Part shown: positions 38,734-47,094 of the stretch, in pieces
How the letters are laid out: every line of letters begins with the position of its first letter
Position numbering within the stretch: the first letter of the stretch is position 1
Assembly (NCBI RefSeq): GCF_013114825.1
Contig: NZ_JAAVLX010000009.1
Span: forward strand, 186,001-250,000
DNA from: Bradyrhizobium australiense
GTDB taxonomy: Bacteria > Pseudomonadota > Alphaproteobacteria > Rhizobiales > Xanthobacteraceae
DNA: 64,000 nucleotides
Direction of reading: 5' to 3'
The notes under the pieces: generated by a model
What the model was told of the DNA's origin: nothing
Databases searched by the model: none
What the model saw: only the letters and a program-made list of their open reading frames with translations
Program-made: the position numbers and the translations under genes

Positions 38734-40107
38734 TTACGCCCCGTTCAGGAATTGCAGCGGGTCAACCGGTGAAGATCCCTTGCGGATCTCGAAGTGGAGC
38801 TGCGGCGACCCCACCTCGCCCGATTGACCCGACTTGGCAATGATCTGGCCGCGCTTGATCGTGTCGCCGCGCTTCACCAGCAGTTCACTCGCATGGGCAT
38901 ATGCGGTGACGTAACCGTTGGAGTGCCGCACCAGAACCAGGTTGCCGTAACCCTTGAGCTCGTTGCCGGAATAGGCCACCACGCCGTCTTCCGCCGCCTT
39001 CACCGGCGTGCCCTCCGGCACCGCCAGGTTGATGCCGTCATTCGATTTGCCGTTGGTCTTGGCGCCATAACTCGTGATCACCTTGCCGCGCACCGGCCAG
39101 CGGAAGGTCGGCAGCGCGCCGGTGGCTTCGCTGGGCTTGATCGAGGCTTGCTCGACGACGGGCTTTTCTTCCGTGACATTCGTGGTGGCGGAGGCCAGCC
39201 GCGCACTCTGCGGCGGACCGCCGACCGAGGCCACCTTGGTGGCCGGTGCCGCAACCGGGGCGACCGGTTGGGCGGGAGCTGCGGCAACAGGCTGCGCCGC
39301 CGGCGCTGCGGCCGCGGATTTCGAACCGGGCACAGTGAGCTTCATGCCGAGGCTGAGCTTGGCAGACTGATCGAGATTGTTGGCCTTGGCGAGTTCGCTG
39401 ACCGAAACCTGATTCCGCCGCGCGATGCTCATCAGCGTATCGCCGCGATTGACGATATGGACGCTCGGTGCTGCGGCCGCAGCGGCAACCGGCTTGCTGG
39501 CCGCAGGCGCGACGCCCGGCGCGGGCGCTGCCGTCGCCGTCTGGCGCGGAATAATCAGTTGCTGGCCGGGCGACAGCACGCGCGGCCCCTTATAGCCATT
39601 GGCCTGCAGGATCGCGGCGGCTGAAACGTTGTACCGCTTGGCTAGAATGTCGAGCGTGTCGCTGGTGCCGACGATGATCGTGGTGCCGCCCGGCGCGGAT
39701 GGGCGCGCGGCTGCCACTGAACGCGGCGGGACCGTGGCGGTGGTCTCGATCGGCGAATGGGACGGCGGCGCATACGACGAAATCCCGCGCCCTCCTCCCG
39801 ACACCCCGCCCGAGCTGGCTGGATAGGCCTGCGGCGCAGCAACGGCGGGCGGCGGCAGGGACTGCGACTGATATTGCGGAGCCGACGCCTGCGGCCGGGC
39901 ATATTGCGGCAGCTCGCGGCGCTCGACCGCGGGCGTGCGCACCGAACCGGTCGCTTCGGGCTGAGAGGCAAAGGGATTGGAGAATGAGCTATCGGAAAAG
40001 CGCGTCTGCATATCGGCGCTGCAGCCGGCAAAGCCGACTGACATCAGCGCCAGCACCGCGACCTGCGGCACCCGACGCGAGCGAAGCAACTCGGCGACAC
40101 GGGACAT
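38734..40107 (-). CDS. nlpD: LysM/M23-domain lipoprotein, NlpD-like (catalytic residues missing)
   Basis: The 457-residue protein has a lipoprotein-like signal (MSVGFAGC at about residues 22-29), two LysM peptidoglycan-binding repeats (TSDTLDILAKRYNVSAAAIL, about residues 148-167, and RGDTLMSIARRNQVSVSELA, about residues 220-240), Ala/Pro-rich linkers and a C-terminal M23 domain (about residues 345-455). In M23 the first metal site is H-x3-D; here it reads SNDGINLAV, with neither. Like E. coli NlpD it is probably a non-catalytic activator of cell-wall amidases. It closes the surE-pcm-nlpD run, as in E. coli. Confidence 0.92.
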   Translation of the reverse strand: MSRVAELLRSRRVPQVAVLALMSVGFAGCSADMQTRFSDSSFSNPFASQPEATGSVRTPAVERRELPQYARPQASAPQYQSQSLPPPAVAAPQAYPASSGGVSGGGRGISSYAPPSHSPIETTATVPPRSVAAARPSAPGGTTIIVGTSDTLDILAKRYNVSAAAILQANGYKGPRVLSPGQQLIIPRQTATAAPAPGVAPAASKPVAAAAAAPSVHIVNRGDTLMSIARRNQVSVSELAKANNLDQSAKLSLGMKLTVPGSKSAAAAPAAQPVAAAPAQPVAPVAAPATKVASVGGPPQSARLASATTNVTEEKPVVEQASIKPSEATGALPTFRWPVRGKVITSYGAKTNGKSNDGINLAVPEGTPVKAAEDGVVAYSGNELKGYGNLVLVRHSNGYVTAYAHASELLVKRGDTIKRGQIIAKSGQSGEVGSPQLHFEIRKGSSPVDPLQFLNGA

Positions 40108-40216
40108 GGTTACTCACTCGTACGCAACAAAATACTGTTTTGAGTAAACACGTGCCGAGTAAATAACCGCTTAACCCTTGGAATAAGATGTTGGCGGGAA
40201 CCGCCAATCCGGGATT

Positions 40217-40861
40217 CTACAGTTCGCGCGCAATTCCCGGCAGGGCCGGGACGAAGCGGACATCGACCAATTCCTTGCGTTCAAAACCGCTGTCCGTCCT
40301 GGTCACCCTGACCAGCGTCTGGGTGCCATGGTGGGGGCCGACCGGTGCGATCAGGACGCCGCGCGGCAGCAGCCGCTCCAGCAGCTTTTCGGGAATTTGC
40401 TCCATCGCGGCCGTCACGATGATGCGGTCGAAGTCGCCGGCGCCGGGCGGAATGTCGAAACCGTCCCCGAACATCACCTCAACGTTGTAGTAGCCGAGCG
40501 CTTCGAGCCGGTCGCGTGCCGTGTCCGCCAGCGTCCGGTAGCGCTCGATGGTCAGGACATGCGCACATAACCGCGACAGCACCGCGGCTTGGTAGCCGGA
40601 GCCGGTCCCGATCTCGAGTACCTTGTGGTGCTTCTGCAGTTGTAGCTGCTCGGTCATGTAGGCCACCACGAAGGGCTGGCTGATGGTCTGCCCGCAGGCG
40701 ATGCCGAGCGCGCTGTCGCGATAGGCATGCCCGCGATCGTCAGCCGCCACGAAGTGCTCGCGGGGCACTTCTTCCATGGTCCGCAACACCGCCTGGTCGC
40801 TGATCCCCCGCCGCCGCAGGGTGAGCTGAAACATCATCTTTTCCGGCGGTTCTTGGGACAT
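40217..40861 (-). CDS. pcm: Protein-L-isoaspartate O-methyltransferase
   Basis: Pcm repairs isoaspartyl residues in aged proteins using SAM. The 214-residue product has VPREHFV (about residue 33), the SAM-binding block KVLEIGTGSGYQAAVLS (about residues 80-96), and FDRIIVTAAMEQIPEKLLERL with LIAPVGPH (about residues 146-180), all standard for the family. The ATG at 40859-40861 starts the family region; longer frames upstream add 31 unrelated codons. It lies between nlpD and, across the inserted response regulator, surE. Confidence 0.96.
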   Translation of the reverse strand: MSQEPPEKMMFQLTLRRRGISDQAVLRTMEEVPREHFVAADDRGHAYRDSALGIACGQTISQPFVVAYMTEQLQLQKHHKVLEIGTGSGYQAAVLSRLCAHVLTIERYRTLADTARDRLEALGYYNVEVMFGDGFDIPPGAGDFDRIIVTAAMEQIPEKLLERLLPRGVLIAPVGPHHGTQTLVRVTRTDSGFERKELVDVRFVPALPGIAREL

Positions 40862-41115
40862 GGCGGTCTCGTGGCGGGAGTCTGCCGCCAATTCAATGCT
40901 TCGGCCTCGCCAAGATGTAATAGCGTCCGCGCACTTAAGGAACGATTTCCTCAAGATTGTGGTTCCGGCTCCGGAACCGGAGCCGCCTCCCGGCGTTAGG
41001 GCCCGGGAAAATCCTTCGCGATGAGTCTTTTAGCAGGGGCTACCCGCCCATGCCGACATTGCACCCAAGGTCGTTTTTTGCGAACTTCGATACTTGGAAG
41101 GGCAAGGAATCCATC

Positions 41116-41493
41116 ATGGTAGCGACACGGCCGGCGGGCTGTTCTGTTTTCCTCGTTGAAGACGAGGTCATGATCCGCATGATGGTCGCTGACATGCTGG
41201 AAGAGCTGGGCCACAGCGTAGCCGCCGAGGCCGGCGAAATCGGCGAAGCGGTCAAACTTGTACAATCGACCGAATTCGATCTCGCCATTCTCGACGTCAA
41301 CGTCAACGGCAAGGTGATCACGCCGGTAGCCGAACTGATCACGGCGCGCAACCGTCCGTTCATCTTTGCGACCGGCTACGGCTCCTCCGGCCTGCCGGCG
41401 GAATATCGCGACCGCCCCGCGCTGCAGAAGCCGTTCCAACTGGAAACGCTGGCCCAGGTGATCGCCTCTACGTTGAAAAGCGCGCCGGTTTAG
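41116..41493 (+). CDS. Single-domain response regulator with FAT-GUY motif
   Basis: The 125-residue protein is a lone receiver domain: acidic pocket VEDE (about residues 14-17), phosphoacceptor in FDLAILDVNVNG (Asp about residue 60), RPFIFATGYGSSGLP (about residues 81-95) and LQKPF with the conserved Lys. The PF-FATGY stretch is the mark of the FAT-GUY family of alphaproteobacterial single-domain regulators, which act in general stress and stationary-phase signalling. There is no output domain, so it probably passes phosphate to, or drains it from, a partner. ATG 41116 has AAGGAA upstream. It lies opposite in strand to its neighbours pcm and surE. Confidence 0.9.
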   Translation: MVATRPAGCSVFLVEDEVMIRMMVADMLEELGHSVAAEAGEIGEAVKLVQSTEFDLAILDVNVNGKVITPVAELITARNRPFIFATGYGSSGLPAEYRDRPALQKPFQLETLAQVIASTLKSAPV

Positions 41494-41502
41494 CCACTGC
41501 GT

Positions 41503-41592
41503 GTAGCCCCGATGGAGCGCAGCGCAATCCGGGACCGACGTATTGTGTTTGCGAGACCGTCCCCGGATTGCGCTTCGCTCCATCCGGGCTAC
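41503..41592. repeat. Dispersed inverted-repeat element, type B, copy 3
   Basis: GTAGCCCCGATGGAGCGCAG with GCAATCCGGGA and a right arm CCCCGGATTGCGCTTCGCTC with CATCCGGGCTAC can fold into one long stem. It sits 9 bp after the response regulator stop, between convergent genes. Confidence 0.92.
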
Positions 41593-41597
41593 TGGCA

Positions 41598-42365
41598 TCA
41601 CTTCAACGTCGCCGTCAGCTCTTCCGAGAACGCCTCATCGGTACGATCCAGCCGCAGCGGCGTCACTGACACGTAGCGCGCCGCAAGCGCCGCCAGATCG
41701 GTGCCTTCGGCCGGCGCATCCATCATCGCGGCGCGCTCGAACCCGATCCAGAAATAGGGATTGCCGCGGCCGTCGTGTCGCTTATCGACCTTGAGAAAAC
41801 CGAGATTGCGCTTGCCCTGCCGCGTCACGCGGACGCCCTTGACCTGATCGGGCGTGCAGGCGGGAAAGTTGACGTTGATTACGGTGTTCTTGGGCACGCC
41901 AGCGTCGATCACCTTGCGCAAGATGCCGGGGCCGAATTTCAGCGCGGTGTCCCACAGCGGAGCGTGACGGGTCTCGATGGAAAATTCCTGGCTCAGCGCA
42001 AACGACGGGATTCCCAGAATCGTGCCCTCGAGCGCGCCCGCGATCGTGCCGGAATAGACGACGTCCTCAGCGACGTTGCGGCCCTTGTTGACGCCGGACA
42101 GCACGAGATCGGGCATCTTCTCGCCGAGGATATGGCGCGAGCCCATGATCACGCAATCGGTCGGCGTGCCACGCACCGCGAAATGGCGCGGACCGACTTC
42201 GCGCAGCCGCAGGGGATCGTTAAGCGACAGCGAATGCGAAACGCCGGACTGATCGAGCTCCGGCGCCACGATCCAGACGTCGTCGGACAGCGCGCGGGCG
42301 ATCTCCTCGACGATCTTCAGACCCGGCGCATGAATGCCGTCGTCGTTGGTGCAGAGAATTCGCAT
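41598..42365 (-). CDS. surE: 5'/3'-nucleotidase SurE
   Basis: SurE removes phosphate from nucleoside monophosphates and short polyphosphates and is linked to stationary-phase survival. The 255-residue product starts MRILCTNDDGIHAPGL with the metal-binding NDD, and continues APELDQSGVSHSLSL (about residues 35-49) and LVLSGVNKGRNVAEDVVYSGTIAGA (about residues 86-110), the family active-site loop. The length is typical. It belongs to the serS-surE-pcm-nlpD run on the minus strand. Confidence 0.97.
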   Translation of the reverse strand: MRILCTNDDGIHAPGLKIVEEIARALSDDVWIVAPELDQSGVSHSLSLNDPLRLREVGPRHFAVRGTPTDCVIMGSRHILGEKMPDLVLSGVNKGRNVAEDVVYSGTIAGALEGTILGIPSFALSQEFSIETRHAPLWDTALKFGPGILRKVIDAGVPKNTVINVNFPACTPDQVKGVRVTRQGKRNLGFLKVDKRHDGRGNPYFWIGFERAAMMDAPAEGTDLAALAARYVSVTPLRLDRTDEAFSEELTATLK

Positions 42366-42460
42366 CCGTCAAAATGCCTTCTGGTTCGGTCGCGGTGGGC
42401 TTTTGCCTTGGGGCGTCGTCTTATCCGGCTATCGCGGCCGAGGCAAACCGGCCTATTTCC

Positions 42461-42928
42461 TCATGTTTTCTTCATCCAGACGCGCCAGGGGCGCGCGAAC
42501 CTGGCGCCGCCATCGATTTTCATCTGCAGGTCTGGCAATGCCTGGTGCGCCGATTCGATAGGTAAGGACGGCGGGCTCACAGCCGCTGGCGGCGCCGGTG
42601 CCGCGTCGAGGGGCTCAATGCTAGCCGGCCGCCGAGGCTTCGCCAGTGGAGGCGGCGCGATGGGGTCGATCACCGGAAGCGCCGCAGCTATCCGCGCCGG
42701 CCCCGCCTCCGGCTGCTTGTGTCGCGTCCGCGCAACCGCCAGTCCCTTGTCGAAATCGGCGGCGTTGAGCCACTCCTTGGTATGCATGCGTTCGATCAGA
42801 TCGTCGTCCCACAGGCGGGCCACTTCGATGTCGAAGGCGCCCATCAGCCTCTGGTCGATCAATTGCATTCCGTGGCCGGTGACAGCCCATTGCCTCCCGA
42901 TCCAAAGAATGTCGCGATGCAATGCCAT
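42461..42928 (-). CDS. Hypothetical protein between serS and surE
   Basis: The 155-residue product starts MALHRDILWIGRQWAVTGHG, with a plausible folded N-terminal region to about residue 65 (GMQLIDQRLMGAFDIEVARLWDDDLIERMH). A Pro/Ala-rich low-complexity region follows (about residues 72-125), then a short end rich in Trp and Arg. No known domain is seen. It lies 12 bp after the serS stop, on the same strand and probably in the same operon. Its place in an otherwise well-known gene order suggests it is real, but its role is unknown. Confidence 0.75.
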   Translation of the reverse strand: MALHRDILWIGRQWAVTGHGMQLIDQRLMGAFDIEVARLWDDDLIERMHTKEWLNAADFDKGLAVARTRHKQPEAGPARIAAALPVIDPIAPPPLAKPRRPASIEPLDAAPAPPAAVSPPSLPIESAHQALPDLQMKIDGGARFARPWRVWMKKT

Positions 42929-42940
42929 TTTTGCCTTGCG

Positions 42941-44272
42941 CTATTTATCCCGCTCGATGGTTTTGAGTCCGCCCATGTAGGGCTGCAGCAGATCGGGCAC
43001 GGCGATTGAGCCATCTTGCTGCTGATATGTTTCCATCACCGCAATCAGCGCGCGGCCGACCGCCGTGCCGGAGCCATTCAGCGTGTGCACGAAGCGCGGC
43101 TTGCCGTCGGGCCCACGTGAGCGCGCATCCATGCGGCGCGCCTGGAAATCACCGCAGACCGAACAGCTCGAGATTTCGCGGTAGGCTCCGCCCTCACCTT
43201 GCCCCGGCATCCAGACCTCGATGTCGTAGGTCTTCTGCGCGGAGAAGCCCATGTCGCCGGAGCATAGCGTCATCACCCGGTAATGCAGGTCGAGCCGGCG
43301 CAGCACCTCCTCGGCGCAGGACAGCATGCGCTCGTGCTCGTCACGGCTGGTCTCGGGCGTCGCGATCGAGACCAGTTCGACTTTTGTAAATTGATGCTGC
43401 CGGATCATGCCGCGGGTGTCGCGGCCGGCGGCACCAGCTTCCGCGCGGAAGCACGGGGTCAGCGCGGTCAGCCGCATCGGCATTTCTTTTTCGTCGACAA
43501 TGGATTCGCGGACGAGATTGGTCAGCGAAACTTCGGCGGTCGGAATGAGACCGAGGCGCCCGGTCTTCAGTCGTTCGTCGGGAGCCGCGAGCAATTCACC
43601 CTTGATGGCCCAGAACTGGTCGTCCTCGAATTTCGGCAATTGCCCGGTGCCGAACATCACCTCGTTGCGCACCAATAGCGGCGGATTGACCTCGGTGTAG
43701 CCGTGCTCGTTGGTATGGAGATCGAGCATGAACTGACCGATCGCGCGCTCCAGCCGCGCCAGGCCCTTCTTCAAGACGACGAAGCGCGCGCCGCTCAGTT
43801 TCGCGGCGGCTTCGAAGTCCATGTAGCCGAGCGCGCCGCCGAGGTCATCATGCGGCTTCGGCGTGAAGCCGTAGTTGCGGATCTTGCCGTAGACGTGGCG
43901 CTGCACATTGCCGTGTTCGTCTGTGCCTTCGGGAACGTCGTCGAGCGGCAGATTGGGAATCGCAGCGAGTTCTTTCGCCAGTTCTTCGTCAGCCCTCTTC
44001 GCCGCAAGCTCGAGCTCGGGCATCGTGGTCTTGAGCTCGGCAACTTCAGCCATCAGCTTGTTGGCGCGCGCGTCATCCTTGGCCTTCTTCGCCTCACCGA
44101 TTTCCTTCGAAGCCGCATTGCGCCGCGCCTGCGCCTGCTCGGACGCCAGGATGGCCGCCCGGCGCTTCTCGTCGATCGCGAGCAGCGAAGCCGATAACGG
44201 CGCCAGCCCGCGGCGCTTCAGTCCGGCGTCGAATGCCTGGGGATTGTCGCGGATCGATTTGATGTCGTGCAT
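42941..44272 (-). CDS. serS: Seryl-tRNA synthetase
   Basis: The 443-residue class II synthetase has the N-terminal antiparallel coiled coil (about residues 30-105) that grips the long arm of tRNA-Ser, then motif 2 TPCFRAEAGAAGRDTRGMIRQHQFTKVELV (about residues 272-300) and motif 3 LNGSGTAVGRALIAVMETYQ near residue 400. Start ATG 44272 begins the family sequence MHDIKSIRDNPQAF; a longer frame upstream starts inside the leader hairpin. A 13-bp perfect inverted repeat lies 28 bp upstream in the leader. Confidence 0.97.
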   Translation of the reverse strand: MHDIKSIRDNPQAFDAGLKRRGLAPLSASLLAIDEKRRAAILASEQAQARRNAASKEIGEAKKAKDDARANKLMAEVAELKTTMPELELAAKRADEELAKELAAIPNLPLDDVPEGTDEHGNVQRHVYGKIRNYGFTPKPHDDLGGALGYMDFEAAAKLSGARFVVLKKGLARLERAIGQFMLDLHTNEHGYTEVNPPLLVRNEVMFGTGQLPKFEDDQFWAIKGELLAAPDERLKTGRLGLIPTAEVSLTNLVRESIVDEKEMPMRLTALTPCFRAEAGAAGRDTRGMIRQHQFTKVELVSIATPETSRDEHERMLSCAEEVLRRLDLHYRVMTLCSGDMGFSAQKTYDIEVWMPGQGEGGAYREISSCSVCGDFQARRMDARSRGPDGKPRFVHTLNGSGTAVGRALIAVMETYQQQDGSIAVPDLLQPYMGGLKTIERDK

Positions 44273-44299
44273 TGGCGTGCGGTCCTCGGGCGTCTTCCT

Positions 44300-44331
44300 G
44301 CAAACAATCAACACTCACGTTGATTGTTTGC
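44300..44331. promoter_or_regulatory. Perfect inverted repeat in the serS leader
   Basis: GCAAACAATCAAC and its exact reverse complement GTTGATTGTTTGC are separated by 6 bp. The AT-rich 13-bp arms stand out from the GC-rich surroundings. It may be a regulator binding site or an RNA hairpin near the serS start, or the terminator or remnant of an element. No T-run follows. Confidence 0.6.
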
Positions 44332-44356
44332 GGTGCGTGCCCCAAGTACCACACCC

Positions 44357-44456
44357 GTCATCACCCGCGAAAGCGGGTGATCCATTATTCCAGAGCAGTT
44401 CGATATAAATTCAGTAGGCCGCGGCGTACTGGATTCCCCGCTTCGCGGGGAATGAC
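44357..44456. repeat. Dispersed ~100-bp element type A, copy 5
   Basis: GTCATCACCCGCGAAAGCGG, CCATTATTCCAGAG and GGCCGCGGCGTACTGGATT are in order, ending CCCCGCTTCGCGGGG and AATGAC. It lies between tatC and serS on a co-directional stretch. Confidence 0.92.
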
Positions 44457-44482
44457 AGCCAATGGTGGGCGCGAGCGGCGCC

Positions 44483-45304
44483 CTATTCCGCCGGATTGGC
44501 TTCCGGCGGCGGGCTGGCGGGCGGTGTGCCTGATGCGGCCCGCGCGGCGGCGGCCTTCTTTTCCACCATGCGGACCGCGATGATCGCGCCCTCATAGAGC
44601 GCCAGCAGCGGTAGCGCGAGGGAGGCCTGGCTGATGACGTCGGGCGGCGTCAGCACGGCCGCGATGACGAAGGCGATGACGATAAAATAGCGCCGCTTCT
44701 CGCGCAGCATCTGCGAGGTGACGATGCCGATCCGCCCCAACAGCGTCAGTATGACTGGAAGTTGAAACGCGACGCCGAAGGCGAAGATCAGTGACATCAT
44801 CAGCGACAGATATTCGCCGACCTTGGGCAGGAGCTGGATCTGCGCACTCTCCTCGCCGCCCATCTGCTGCATGCCGAGCGAGAACCGCACCAGCATCGGC
44901 AGCACCACGAAATACACCAACAGAGAGCCGAGCACGAAGAAGAACGGGGTTGCGATCAGATACGGCAGAAACGCGCCGCGCTCGTGCTTGTAGAGACCTG
45001 GCGCCACGAACTTGTAGATCTGCGTCGCCACGATCGGGAAGGAGATGAAAGCGGCGCCGAACAGCGCGAGCTTCAACTGCGTGAGGAAATATTCCAACAG
45101 CGCGGTGTAGATGAATTTCGAATTCTCGGCACCCGCCACCCAGACGAACGGCCAGACCAGCACGTTGTAGATCTGCTTGGCGAAGAAGAAGCAGAAGATG
45201 AACGCAATTCCGAAACCGAGCAGCGCCTTGATCAGCCGCGAGCGCAGCTCGATCAAATGATCCATCAATGGCGCCTTGCTGGCCTCGATATCTTCGATGG
45301 TCAT
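44483..45304 (-). CDS. tatC: Sec-independent protein translocase TatC
   Basis: TatC binds twin-arginine signal peptides and with TatA and TatB exports folded proteins. The 273-residue product has six membrane helices, the N-terminal block APLMDHLIELRSRLIKAL (about residues 11-28), FAKQIYNVLVWPF, and QIYKFVAPGLYKHERGAFLPYL (about residues 100-121) with the conserved Glu. The C-terminal tail is Pro/Ala-rich. The ATG overlaps the tatB stop as ATGA, giving coupled translation. Cofactor-containing exported proteins, and the exported FAH protein in this window, are possible clients. Confidence 0.97.
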   Translation of the reverse strand: MTIEDIEASKAPLMDHLIELRSRLIKALLGFGIAFIFCFFFAKQIYNVLVWPFVWVAGAENSKFIYTALLEYFLTQLKLALFGAAFISFPIVATQIYKFVAPGLYKHERGAFLPYLIATPFFFVLGSLLVYFVVLPMLVRFSLGMQQMGGEESAQIQLLPKVGEYLSLMMSLIFAFGVAFQLPVILTLLGRIGIVTSQMLREKRRYFIVIAFVIAAVLTPPDVISQASLALPLLALYEGAIIAVRMVEKKAAAARAASGTPPASPPPEANPAE

Positions 45305-45819
45305 GACGCTTTGGCGTCCTTGAGAATGTCGGGCGCCGCCGGCGCAACGTCCTGCTGGACGGCCTGAACTTCACGGGTGATCGCCAGCGGCTCGGACGCG
45401 GCCGCATGCGCCTCGGCTTCGACGAAGGTTTCCGGCGTCGGCGCTGCCGGCATCGTCGGGGTGACGGGTTCGCCGATCGCGGACGCCACCTGCGCGTCGT
45501 TGGGGTCGGTCGTGGCAGGCTTGTCGACATCGCCGATCTGCAGGGCGTCGTCGACATCCTTCTGCAGCGAAGTCATGAGGTTGCCGGGGGAAAGCGCTGT
45601 TGCGGTGTCCTTGACCTCGTCAAAGCTCTTCTTGAGGTCAGCCATTTCGGCCTCGCGCATGGCTTCCTGGAACTGGCCCTGGAATTCGGCGGCCATCTTG
45701 CGCGCCTTGCCCATCCATTGCCCGACCATGCGCAGCACGCCCGGCAGCTCTTTCGGGCCGATGGCAATCAGCGCGACAACCGCGATGACGACCAGTTCAC
45801 TCCAGCCGATGTCGAACAT
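45301..45819 (-). CDS. tatB: Sec-independent protein translocase TatB
   Basis: The 172-residue TatB starts MFDIGWSELVVIAVVALIAIGPKELPGVLR, the classic short helix and hinge (GPKELP), followed by an amphipathic helix (WMGKARKMAAEFQGQFQEAMRE) and a long acidic/Pro/Ala tail with low sequence conservation. The start at 45819 is chosen because the family begins at MFDIG; a frame 12 codons longer has no similarity. It is in the tatA-tatB-tatC unit, with tatC overlapping by 4 bp. Confidence 0.96.
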   Translation of the reverse strand: MFDIGWSELVVIAVVALIAIGPKELPGVLRMVGQWMGKARKMAAEFQGQFQEAMREAEMADLKKSFDEVKDTATALSPGNLMTSLQKDVDDALQIGDVDKPATTDPNDAQVASAIGEPVTPTMPAAPTPETFVEAEAHAAASEPLAITREVQAVQQDVAPAAPDILKDAKAS

Positions 45820-45937
45820 GAATTCTTCCGCTCGCGCGAGACGTCCGCGCCCCAATCCATCATAGTCAAGATTTGGAGCCGCCCGCGCCTTTTCTCAACC
45901 GGCGTCGTTCAACCGACGCCCGGTCCAAGATGCCCGT

Positions 45938-46177
45938 TCAGACTGCCTTGCTGCCGACATCCGTCCGCGCCGTCGGTGCCGGCGTCGCATTGTGATCGAT
46001 GGTCTTCACCGGCTCGGCGGGCTTTTCGGCTTCCTTGGTGTCGTCCTGCATGCCCTTCTTGAAGGCCTTGATGCCCTGCGCGACATCGCCCATCAGATCC
46101 GAAATCTTGCCGCGGCCGAACAACAGCAGGACCACTGCGATCACGACGATCCAGTGCCAAATGCTAAGAGAACCCAT
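45938..46177 (-). CDS. tatA: Sec-independent protein translocase TatA
   Basis: The 79-residue TatA has one N-terminal helix (MGSLSIWHWIVVIAVVLLLFG), the hinge FGRGKISDLMGD and an amphipathic helix (GDVAQGIKAFKKGMQDD), typical of the pore-forming subunit. GGAGGG lies upstream of the ATG at 46177, which decides it over an ATG five codons earlier. It lies 146 bp behind scpB and 118 bp before tatB. Confidence 0.96.
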   Translation of the reverse strand: MGSLSIWHWIVVIAVVLLLFGRGKISDLMGDVAQGIKAFKKGMQDDTKEAEKPAEPVKTIDHNATPAPTARTDVGSKAV

Positions 46178-46323
46178 CCTGCAACCCTCCAAAAAGAGAC
46201 GGCCGGCTTCCGGCCAAGCTTTCGCGGAAGGTAGGCCCGCGGGGTATCAAAAACAAGGACCCCTGCCGCGGCAAATCGCTGTCGCGGCTACGTATTACGG
46301 CTATATTAACCGCGCTTGCCTAA

Positions 46324-47076
46324 CTAGCCGGCTGAGCCTTCGGAACCGGCTCCGCCGCCCTCGTCAGGCTCGGCCGCAGGCGCCAGCAAGAGTTCCAGAT
46401 TGTCGCCCGCGTCCAGCGGATCCTCGTCCTCACGCAGCGCCACGTCATCCGACGGCGTCGGGACGCTGAAGCCGGAAGGCAGCCGCGAATCCAATAGCCC
46501 CGTACCCTTCAGCTCTTCGAGACCCGGCAGGTCGCTCAGCGCCTCCAGGCTGAATTGCGACAGGAACGCTTCCGTCGTGCCGAAGGTCAGCGGCCGGCCC
46601 GGCGTCTTGCGGCGGCCGCGAGGGCGGATCCAGCCGGTCTCGAGCAGCACATCCAGCGTTCCCTTGGACGTGATCACGCCGCGGATCTCCTCGATCTCGG
46701 CGCGCGTCACGGGCTGGTGATAGGCAATGATCGCGAGCACCTCGATCGCCGCCCGCGACAGCCGCCGCGTCTCCGTGCTTTCGCGCGTCATCAGCCATGA
46801 CAGGTCGCCCGCGGTGCGGAAGGTCCATTTGTTGGCGATGCGCACCAGATTGACGCCGCGCGGCGCATATTCCGCCTGCAGTTGCGCCAGCGCCGCCTTG
46901 ACGTCGACGCCGTCGGGCATGCGCTTCGCCAACGCCGCCTGATCGATAGGCTCGGCGGAGGCAAACAGCAACGCTTCGAGCAGCCGCAATTCCTCGGGCC
47001 GCGCGGCCTGATCGGTATTCTGGTCGATGGGATGGTCCTCGGCATCTTCCATGCGTTTTTCCGCCAGGCTTGCCAT
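46324..47076 (-). CDS. scpB: Segregation and condensation protein ScpB
   Basis: ScpB is a winged-helix partner of ScpA in the SMC condensin complex. The 250-residue product has the family blocks LRLLEALLFASAEPIDQAALA (about residues 31-51), LSRAAIEVLAIIAYHQPVTRAEIEEIRGV (about residues 105-133) and GRPLTFGTTEAFLSQFSLEALSDLPGL (about residues 159-185), with an acidic tail. The ATG at 47076 has AAGGAG eight to nine bases upstream. It lies 18 bp after scpA in the same orientation. Confidence 0.96.
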   Translation of the reverse strand: MASLAEKRMEDAEDHPIDQNTDQAARPEELRLLEALLFASAEPIDQAALAKRMPDGVDVKAALAQLQAEYAPRGVNLVRIANKWTFRTAGDLSWLMTRESTETRRLSRAAIEVLAIIAYHQPVTRAEIEEIRGVITSKGTLDVLLETGWIRPRGRRKTPGRPLTFGTTEAFLSQFSLEALSDLPGLEELKGTGLLDSRLPSGFSVPTPSDDVALREDEDPLDAGDNLELLLAPAAEPDEGGGAGSEGSAG

Positions 47077-47094
47077 GGCTAGGTCTCCTTCCAC

